Of a stretch of 64,000 bases of DNA, positions 58,179 to 64,000 are shown in pieces; positions within the stretch are counted from its first letter, which is position 1, and each line of letters opens with the position of its first letter. This stretch comes from Vibrio marisflavi CECT 7928 (GTDB taxonomy: Bacteria; Pseudomonadota; Gammaproteobacteria; Enterobacterales; Vibrionaceae). The notes under the pieces are model-generated. The model did no database searches. It was not told where the DNA came from and saw nothing but the letters and a program-made list of their open reading frames with translations. The stretch spans positions 682,001 through 746,000 of the forward strand of contig NZ_CAKLDM010000002.1 of assembly GCF_921294215.1 (NCBI RefSeq), given 5' to 3'. A program made the position numbers and the translations under genes.

Positions 58179-60089
58179 ATGATTTCAAAAACTTTTTCTT
58201 CTGATGGTGCATTAGGTAAAGCCATTGAAGGTTTTCAGCCTAGACAGGCACAAAGTGATATGGCTGAGGCTGTATTAACCGCAATTGAAGAACAAACCCA
58301 GTTGGTCATTGAGGCAGGAACAGGAACTGGCAAAACCTTTGCTTATTTGGTGCCAGTGTTACTAAGCGGAAAAAAGGCAATCATCAGTACTGGTTCGAAA
58401 AACCTTCAGGAGCAGCTGTTTCACCGAGATTTGCCGTTGATAGCAAATGCTTTGGGCTACTATGGCAGTATTTCTCTTTTGAAAGGTCGTTCAAACTACC
58501 TTTGTTTAGAAAGGCTGAGTAAGCAAATGGTGGAAAGCCATAGTGTTGATGCCGATCCGGGTCTGTTATCTCAATTGGTGAAGGTCCGTAGCTGGTCTAG
58601 TTCAACTAGGTCGGGCGATTTAGGTGAATGTGAAGACCTAGCCGAAGACAGTAATGTTATTCCGACAATTACTTCTACAAATGATAATTGCCTAGGTAAA
58701 GAGTGTCCGAGTTATTCTGATTGCTTCGTGCTGAAAGCTCGTAAAAAAGCGATGGATGCTGATTTAGTGGTGGTTAACCATCATTTGTTTTTGGCTGATT
58801 TAGCTATCAAGGAGACAGGATTCGGAGAGCTAATACCTGAAGCGGAGGTGTTTGTTTTTGATGAAGCCCATCAGTTGCCAGATATAGCCAGCCACTACTT
58901 TGGGCAATCTGTATCTAGTCGTCAAGTGCATGAGTTGGCCAAAGATATAGAGCTTGCTTATCGAACCGAAGCTAAAGATATGCGTCAATTGCAGAAGGTT
59001 GCTGCTAAGCTCATTCAAGCAGCTTCTGATCTTCGAATCGTACTAGGTGACTCAGGATTCAGAGGCAATTGGCGTGAAGCAATTCAATCGATAGCAATAA
59101 AAAATGAAGTTGAAAGACTGAATGAGGCTCTCGACTTCGCGATAGAAGTGCTCAAGCTAACGTTGGGACGCAGCCAGCTAATCGATGCAGCATTTGAAAG
59201 AGCGAATCTTATAAAAGGCCGAATTGCTCGTGTGTGTGATGTCTCGATTACAGGCTACTCATATTGGTTTGACACAACAGTTAGGCATTTTGCTTTGCAC
59301 GTAACGCCACTTTCGGTAGCCGATAAATTTCACGATCAGATAGAGCTTAAGGGTGGGGCATGGGTGTTTACCTCGGCAACACTCTCTGTAAACGAAGATT
59401 TTGGCCACTTTACCTCTCGATTAGGTATTCAACCTAAACAGCAGATGCAGCTGCTAAGCCCTTTTGACTATCAATCTCAAGCGATGCTTTGTGTGCCCCG
59501 TTACCTTCCCGAGCCAAATAGCCCAGGTCTTGCTGATCACTTGGTAAATATTCTGGCTCCAGTAATTGAGCGCAATCAAGGGCGGTGTTTTTTTCTGTGC
59601 ACATCTCATAGCATGATGAGAGAGCTGTCCGAGCGTTTTAGGCAAACTCTGGATCTTCCTGTGTTAGTGCAAGGAGAGACAAGCAAACAGAAGACACTGG
59701 CCGAATTTATGGAACTCGGTAACGCCTTGCTTGTGGCAACGGGTGCATTCTGGGAAGGGATCGATGTTCGTGGTGATGCGTTAAGTTGCGTTATTATCGA
59801 TAAGCTACCATTCACAGCGCCAGATGACCCATTGCTAAAAGCCCGAATCGAAGATTGCCGACTTCAAGGAGGCGATCCATTTCAACAAGTCCAGCTGCCT
59901 GATGCTGTTATCGCTTTAAAACAAGGAGTTGGGCGTCTTATTCGAGATGCTAACGACAAGGGAGCGTTAATTATTTGCGACAATCGTTTGGTAACTCGCA
60001 ATTATGGCGGTATATTTCTCGGCAGTTTACCTCCGATCCCGCGAACGCGAGATCTGGAGAAAGTGCAGAATTTCCTAAAAGAGTGTTGA
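58179..60089 (+). CDS. yoaA: DinG/XPD-family ATP-dependent helicase YoaA
   Basis: 636-residue superfamily-2, 5'-3' DNA helicase with an Fe-S cluster. Walker A EAGTGTGKT (Lys52), cluster cysteines Cys109, Cys171, Cys176 and Cys182, DEAH box at 228-231, and the C-terminal motif GVGRLIRD. In E. coli YoaA works with the clamp-loader protein chi in replication repair. It is followed at 53 bp by tsaB, the same order as in E. coli. No LexA-like site was seen upstream. Confidence 0.95.
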   Translation: MISKTFSSDGALGKAIEGFQPRQAQSDMAEAVLTAIEEQTQLVIEAGTGTGKTFAYLVPVLLSGKKAIISTGSKNLQEQLFHRDLPLIANALGYYGSISLLKGRSNYLCLERLSKQMVESHSVDADPGLLSQLVKVRSWSSSTRSGDLGECEDLAEDSNVIPTITSTNDNCLGKECPSYSDCFVLKARKKAMDADLVVVNHHLFLADLAIKETGFGELIPEAEVFVFDEAHQLPDIASHYFGQSVSSRQVHELAKDIELAYRTEAKDMRQLQKVAAKLIQAASDLRIVLGDSGFRGNWREAIQSIAIKNEVERLNEALDFAIEVLKLTLGRSQLIDAAFERANLIKGRIARVCDVSITGYSYWFDTTVRHFALHVTPLSVADKFHDQIELKGGAWVFTSATLSVNEDFGHFTSRLGIQPKQQMQLLSPFDYQSQAMLCVPRYLPEPNSPGLADHLVNILAPVIERNQGRCFFLCTSHSMMRELSERFRQTLDLPVLVQGETSKQKTLAEFMELGNALLVATGAFWEGIDVRGDALSCVIIDKLPFTAPDDPLLKARIEDCRLQGGDPFQQVQLPDAVIALKQGVGRLIRDANDKGALIICDNRLVTRNYGGIFLGSLPPIPRTRDLEKVQNFLKEC

Positions 60090-60142
60090 GCTAGTCAGTA
60101 AATACACTCTTTGAACACATTGATTATTTATTAGAGATAGTA

Positions 60143-60844
60143 ATGAGTACAAAAATCCTAGCGTTAGATACAGCAACTGAAAACTGCTCGGTTGCTTTGC
60201 TAGTCGGAGAGACAATTTATAGCCGCAGTGAAGTCGTACCAAGAGACCACACAAAAAAGATTCTTCCTATGGTTGAAGCTGTGCTGAAGGAAGCGGGTTT
60301 GAAGCTATCCGAACTGGATGCGTTAGCATTTGGAAGGGGGCCGGGCAGCTTTACCGGAGTACGTATTGGCATTGGAATTGCACAAGGTTTAGCATTTGGT
60401 GCAGAGCTACCTATGATTGGCGTTTCCACTTTAGCCGCGTTGGCTCAAGGTAGCTATCGCAAAACGAAGTCAGAGCATATTGCTTGTGCGATAGATGCGC
60501 GAATGCAAGAGGTGTACTGGGCAAGAATGAGCCGCCAAAATAATGGCGAATGGTTAGCAACAGATAAAGAGTGTGTGATACCACCTTCTGTGTTAGTCGA
60601 AAAAACAGAAAACGATGAAGTGGTTTGGACAAAGTCTGGAACTGGCTGGAAAGCTTATTCTGAAGACTTGTCTGATTTGTCTATTTCAGTCAGTGAAGGC
60701 GGTGTTGAGTTACCTGAAGCGCAGGATATCGTAGTGCTTGCACAGTTTGAGTGGCAAAAAGGCAATACGGTAGATGCGGAAAACGCTAGCCCAGTCTATT
60801 TGCGTGACAACGTCGCATGGAAGAAAATGCCGGGTCGGGAATAG
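60143..60844 (+). CDS. tsaB: tRNA threonylcarbamoyladenosine biosynthesis protein TsaB
   Basis: 233-residue ASKHA-fold partner of TsaD and TsaE in making t6A37 of tRNA. N terminus [16 protein letters not shown] and the dimer motif [21 protein letters not shown] (about 65-85) are diagnostic. ATG with GAGATAG upstream. Lies between yoaA and a Vibrio-type hypothetical gene; in E. coli the slp-like yeaY gene is next. Confidence 0.96.
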   Translation: MSTKILALDTATENCSVALLVGETIYSRSEVVPRDHTKKILPMVEAVLKEAGLKLSELDALAFGRGPGSFTGVRIGIGIAQGLAFGAELPMIGVSTLAALAQGSYRKTKSEHIACAIDARMQEVYWARMSRQNNGEWLATDKECVIPPSVLVEKTENDEVVWTKSGTGWKAYSEDLSDLSISVSEGGVELPEAQDIVVLAQFEWQKGNTVDAENASPVYLRDNVAWKKMPGRE

Positions 60845-60930
60845 AGCAAATTTGCATCGAAGAAAGTGTATGAGTAGCGGTTATTGGAGCGCTGAAGCGG
60901 TGCGATTAACATAAGGATGTGAGTCGAGAT

Positions 60931-61239
60931 ATGGTTTCGATTAATGGTTTACCACCCACACTGATTTCGAGTCCCAATAAGACTCAAAAAGCATATAAGA
61001 AAAGGGCGCAGGAAGCTAGCGCCCCAGATGATTCGACAGTTAGTAAACCAACCAAAGTGGCCAATGCAGTGGCCCAATCCATTCGAAATGTCGCTGAGTC
61101 TGAAATAGATTACTCGAACCTCCAATACGATTACCCTCCTGGTGAAAACAGAAAAGCCATGTCTTACTATTTGGATGTGCTGAATCAAAGTAAGCGTGAT
61201 GAGTTAGCCAGACTAATTGGTGTAGATATTTATATTTAA
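60931..61239 (+). CDS. hypothetical protein, 102 residues
   Basis: Basic, Lys/Ala/Pro-rich first half (about residues 10-45, likely disordered), then a short ordered end NRKAMSYYLDVLNQSKRDELARLIGVDIYI. No signal or membrane segment. The start is uncertain: GTG at 60919 is only 2 nt past AAGG, so ATG at 60931 is preferred. It follows tsaB by 86 bp and ends 6 bp from the convergent PAP2 gene. Similar small genes occur here in other vibrios as I recall; no known function. Confidence 0.65.
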   Translation: MVSINGLPPTLISSPNKTQKAYKKRAQEASAPDDSTVSKPTKVANAVAQSIRNVAESEIDYSNLQYDYPPGENRKAMSYYLDVLNQSKRDELARLIGVDIYI

Positions 61240-61245
61240 CACTAG

Positions 61246-61899
61246 TCAAACCGCTCGATTTGGTAACTTCTCAAGCACAGTAAAGCGCCTAGCAATCACC
61301 ACGACTCCCATACCAAACACAAATCCTAAATAGGCACCACCAATCAGATCACTAACAAAGTGATAATACATGCCCAGTTGCCCTATACATGTCAAAGCAA
61401 TCAGTAGGACAGATAATATACGCAATCTTGGATAGAAGAGTGCGAGCACAATCATGGACGCAAATATTGCGGTGGCGTGGCCAGATGGAAAAGATTGGTA
61501 CCAAACACCTGAATGAAATGGGTGAAAGCCATACTCTTGATTATTTATCCAAGAAGGGTTTCCTTCTTTCCATGTAGCTGGCCAATAACGACCAAAGACA
61601 AATTTGAGTAAGTTTTTGGCTAGTGAAGAAACGTATAAGCTAATTGCAACGAGAAATGAGCATACCATCCATTTTTCTAGCTTACGTTTGTAGATTAGCC
61701 TAGCGATAGCTGATACGCAGGCAACCGCCGAGAGATAAATAACATAGACTGGGATGCTAGAGAAAAAGTCGAGGAGTTGATATTGACGAAGGTTTAGCTC
61801 GGCAGCATATTCCGTAACGGCTCTATCGAGGTAGAAGTAACATAGAATAATAGCGATAAAGGTGGAAATACTTATAAAAAGGAATTTTTTGAGTGACAT
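61246..61899 (-). CDS. PAP2-superfamily membrane phosphatase
   Basis: 217 residues, six hydrophobic segments. The three PAP2 motifs are visible: KFVFGRYWP, FPSGHAT and YYHFVSDLIGG, giving the Arg, two His and Asp of the catalytic site on the periplasmic face. Such enzymes dephosphorylate phosphatidic acid, phosphatidylglycerophosphate or undecaprenyl pyrophosphate; which is not clear. Start placed at ATG 61899 (GGGA upstream) instead of a TTG at 61911. Confidence 0.88.
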   Translation of the reverse strand: MSLKKFLFISISTFIAIILCYFYLDRAVTEYAAELNLRQYQLLDFFSSIPVYVIYLSAVACVSAIARLIYKRKLEKWMVCSFLVAISLYVSSLAKNLLKFVFGRYWPATWKEGNPSWINNQEYGFHPFHSGVWYQSFPSGHATAIFASMIVLALFYPRLRILSVLLIALTCIGQLGMYYHFVSDLIGGAYLGFVFGMGVVVIARRFTVLEKLPNRAV

Positions 61900-62026
61900 T
61901 ATTTTTCCCAAAATCGTCTAAAATTTTATAGCAAAATGATGCTGTTATACGTCTGGTGAATGTTATTTTAATCTGCATGCTTGTACTGCTATTATCGCCG
62001 AGATCCGACAAACGAGAAACAATGCT

Positions 62027-62578
62027 ATGAAGATCAAGTTGAAGAAAGTTCTAATTTTGGTAGTAAGTTCACTGTTGCTAGGCGCTTGCAGTTCGTTACC
62101 CAAAAACTTAGAGGCCAATTCTCACGACGTCATTACCAACTATAGTGCTTGGAAAGAGGCTGATACCGACATTGGTAAACAAGTACGCTTAGGTGGTGTG
62201 ATCGCAAAAGTTACCAACCTCAAGGATAGTACACGTATCGAAATTGTAGATTTACCTATTAACTCAGCAGGTCAGCCAGATATACATTCTGAAGCGAAAG
62301 GGCGTTTTATTGTCTATGTGAAGGGCTTTTTAGACCCAGTTACATTTGCAAAAGGTCGTTTGATGACAGCCCTTGGTACTACCCAAAAGCCTGAAATAAG
62401 TAAAGTTGGTGCGTACGAATACCACTTCCCAGTCATGCAGGCGACAGGTTATCACTTATGGAGAATCCAAAAGCGAGTTGTGGTCGATGGTCCACTGTAT
62501 ACTTATCCGTGTCTAGGCTTATATTGCCATCAATATTATGGCCCAAGAGAAGGCCGAGTGGTCACTGAAGTACAATGA
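62027..62578 (+). CDS. Slp-family outer-membrane lipoprotein (YeaY-like)
   Basis: 183 residues with a lipoprotein signal and lipobox LLLGAC (Cys about 21). The mature domain of the Slp type begins NYSAWKEADTDIGKQVRLGGVIA and contains VYVKGFLDPVTFAKGRLMTALG. In E. coli the homologue yeaY lies between tsaB and fadD, which is the neighbourhood here. The Slp family is linked to starvation and envelope stress; precise role unknown. Its stop overlaps the hydrolase start (ATGA). Confidence 0.9.
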   Translation: MKIKLKKVLILVVSSLLLGACSSLPKNLEANSHDVITNYSAWKEADTDIGKQVRLGGVIAKVTNLKDSTRIEIVDLPINSAGQPDIHSEAKGRFIVYVKGFLDPVTFAKGRLMTALGTTQKPEISKVGAYEYHFPVMQATGYHLWRIQKRVVVDGPLYTYPCLGLYCHQYYGPREGRVVTEVQ

Positions 62579-63438
62579 AGTTTCAAGAAAACAGATATCC
62601 ATTGGCTGGTGGCAACATAGCAGCTAAAGAGTTCGGTGATACAAAATCGTCAGCAGTGACATTGATGTTTCTCCACGGCTGGCTAGATAATGCTGCAAGT
62701 TTTGATAGCACGATAGAGGCACTCTCTCGCTCCAACTTTGATTTACATTATTGTGCTATTGACTTACCAGGTCATGGACTATCTTTCCATAAACCAGAAG
62801 GAAATTTTTACCCCTTCCATGATTATGTAGATGATCTATACCAGCTGCTGACGAATCATTTTTCTACTCAAAAGATCATATTCGTTGGGCACTCTCTTGG
62901 TGCATTGATAGCGAGCTGCTTTAGTGCTGCGTTTCCTGAATTAGTGCAGGGGCTTGTGCAAATTGAAGGTGTAGGCCCCCTACCGGAGTTGGAACACAAT
63001 ACAGTTGAACGCCTGCGAGAAGGTGTGATCAGCCGGAAGAGAATACTGAGTAAACCGACTCGTTCATTTAAAGGATTAGAACCCGTAATCCAGCGCAGAG
63101 CTAAATTGAATCAACTTGATGGAAAGCTTATTGAGCCTGTGATCATCCGGGGGACCCAAAAAAAGCAAGGAGAGTATTTTTGGCGCCATGACATTAAGTT
63201 GCAATGTCATTCTGTTTATCGAATGTCTTTTCGCCATGCAGACGAAGTTCTTAAACAAATCACCTGTCCACATGTAGTAGTGCTTGGTGAATCTGGCTAT
63301 CCAGAATTAAAAAGCAGGATTAAACAACTAGATACCCAACAGTTTCACCTTAAAACAGTGAAGGGTGGGCATCACTGTCACCTCGAAAATCCTATCGATG
63401 TTTCTGAAGCAATTCTAGGGTTAGTTAACAAAACTTAA
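62575..63438 (+). CDS. alpha/beta hydrolase
   Basis: 287 residues. Oxyanion region FLHGWLDNAASFD, nucleophile Ser in VGHSLGALIAS (near residue 104), catalytic His in GGHHCHLENP (near 265). No signal peptide. The 4-nt overlap with the Slp gene means co-translation, and fadD lies 147 bp downstream; a lipid or acyl-ester substrate would fit the surroundings, but this is inference. Confidence 0.87.
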   Translation: MKFQENRYPLAGGNIAAKEFGDTKSSAVTLMFLHGWLDNAASFDSTIEALSRSNFDLHYCAIDLPGHGLSFHKPEGNFYPFHDYVDDLYQLLTNHFSTQKIIFVGHSLGALIASCFSAAFPELVQGLVQIEGVGPLPELEHNTVERLREGVISRKRILSKPTRSFKGLEPVIQRRAKLNQLDGKLIEPVIIRGTQKKQGEYFWRHDIKLQCHSVYRMSFRHADEVLKQITCPHVVVLGESGYPELKSRIKQLDTQQFHLKTVKGGHHCHLENPIDVSEAILGLVNKT

Positions 63439-63455
63439 ACAACTGTTTGAATATT

Positions 63456-63481
63456 GACTCTACCAGTGGTTGGATAGAGTC
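63456..63481 (+). terminator. hairpin downstream of the alpha/beta hydrolase gene
   Basis: GACTCTACCA (63456-63465) pairs with TGGATAGAGTC (63471-63481) with a single bulged A and a 5-nt loop. No T run follows. Confidence 0.5.
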
Positions 63482-63585
63482 TAATTCTAATAAAGTCCCT
63501 CCAAGCTAACTCTTTTGACGACAGATGGTCGTTAAAAAATACTTTTATCTTGAGTAAGTGGACAAACGACAAAAGGAGAAATAGC

Positions 63586-64000
63586 GTGCATAAGCCTTGG
63601 TTATCCCGTTACCCACAAGATGTACCTGAAGTGATTGACCCAGAGCAGTATACGTCACTGGTTGAGATGTTTGAGCACTCTATTACTAAGTTCGCTGATC
63701 AGCCAGGCTTTGAAAACATGGGTACGGTGATGACCTTCCGTAAGTTGGAAGAGCGAAGTCGCGCGTTCGCCGCTTATTTGCAGCATGAGCTAAAGCTAAA
63801 GAAGGGCGATAGAGTTGCCTTAATGATGCCTAACTTATTGCAATACCCTATAGCTCTTTTTGGTATTTTGAGAGCAGGCCTCATAGCAGTTAATGTGAAT
63901 CCTCTATATACCGCTCGTGAGTTAGAGCACCAACTTAATGATGCAGATGTATCAACAATTGTCATTGTTTCAAACTTTGCTAAAACATTAGAAGAAGTGG
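63586..64000 (+). CDS. fadD: long-chain fatty-acid-CoA ligase FadD, 5' part
   Basis: 138 codons before the window ends. The start is GTG at 63586, 7 nt after AAAAGGAG. The visible part, [52 protein letters not shown] and [18 protein letters not shown], matches E. coli FadD almost throughout. Activates exogenous fatty acids to acyl-CoA for beta-oxidation. The AMP-binding core lies beyond the right edge. Confidence 0.95.
   Translation, partial: MHKPWLSRYPQDVPEVIDPEQYTSLVEMFEHSITKFADQPGFENMGTVMTFRKLEERSRAFAAYLQHELKLKKGDRVALMMPNLLQYPIALFGILRAGLIAVNVNPLYTARELEHQLNDADVSTIVIVSNFAKTLEEV

Overview
The window reads as a chromosomal segment of a Vibrio-type gammaproteobacterium. The evidence is protein likeness plus gene order: pykA/mlc/cheV, imuA-imuB-dnaE2, yciK/sohB, dgt/yfbR/alaA, a complete menF-menD-menH-menB-menC-menE operon, gapA/msrB/yeaC/ansA/sppA/fadH, and yoaA-tsaB-slp-fadD. 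These are close to Escherichia coli counterparts but arranged as in Vibrio, with Vibrio-type extras such as a rhombosortase and a CheV coupling protein. Species cannot be named from the sequence alone. No tRNA, rRNA, CRISPR array, insertion sequence or phage gene was seen.

Layout. 1-4500: an unidentified gene tail and a small gene, a sodium-coupled NSS transporter with its 30-residue MetS-type subunit, an outer-membrane barrel protein, a 30-residue membrane peptide and a patatin phospholipase. 4500-8600: pyruvate kinase II, the glucose repressor Mlc and CheV. 8600-13800: the SOS mutasome operon imuA-imuB-dnaE2 behind a perfect LexA box. 13800-24000: a persulfide-dioxygenase-like hydrolase, an orphan solute-binding protein, YciK, SohB, a chemoreceptor carrying hemerythrin, a rhombosortase, a DTW tRNA-modification enzyme, an NlpC/P60-LysM lipoprotein and dGTPase. 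24000-28600: an AT-rich accessory insert with two translationally coupled secreted proteins of unknown function. 28600-38200: YfbR-like phosphohydrolase, AlaA and menaquinone synthesis. 38200-46100: a YeiH transporter, a TetR/MFS-acyltransferase pair, a Tim44-like protein, a cysteine-synthase-like PLP enzyme divergent from DecR, TesB and an unknown tail-anchored protein. 46300-64000: rRNA methylation, glycolysis (gapA, mutarotase), MsrB, asparaginase I, signal peptide peptidase, FadH, PurU, YoaA helicase, TsaB, a PAP2 phosphatase, an Slp lipoprotein, a hydrolase and the start of FadD.

Themes. Central carbon use (pykA, gapA, mutarotase, Mlc with a CRP-like site), anaerobic respiration (menaquinone), fatty-acid catabolism (fadH with a FadR-like operator, fadD, tesB), SOS mutagenesis and envelope upkeep are all present. 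Most of the window is ordinary core chromosome. The best candidate for something undescribed is the secreted pair at 24582-28504, inserted between dgt and yfbR, whose larger product holds an EELGH motif and a tandem NNT repeat. Secondary points of interest are a YfbR with HE in place of the HD metal motif, the DecR/cysteine-enzyme pair, the hemerythrin chemoreceptor, the transporter-acyltransferase fusion, and several tiny membrane proteins.
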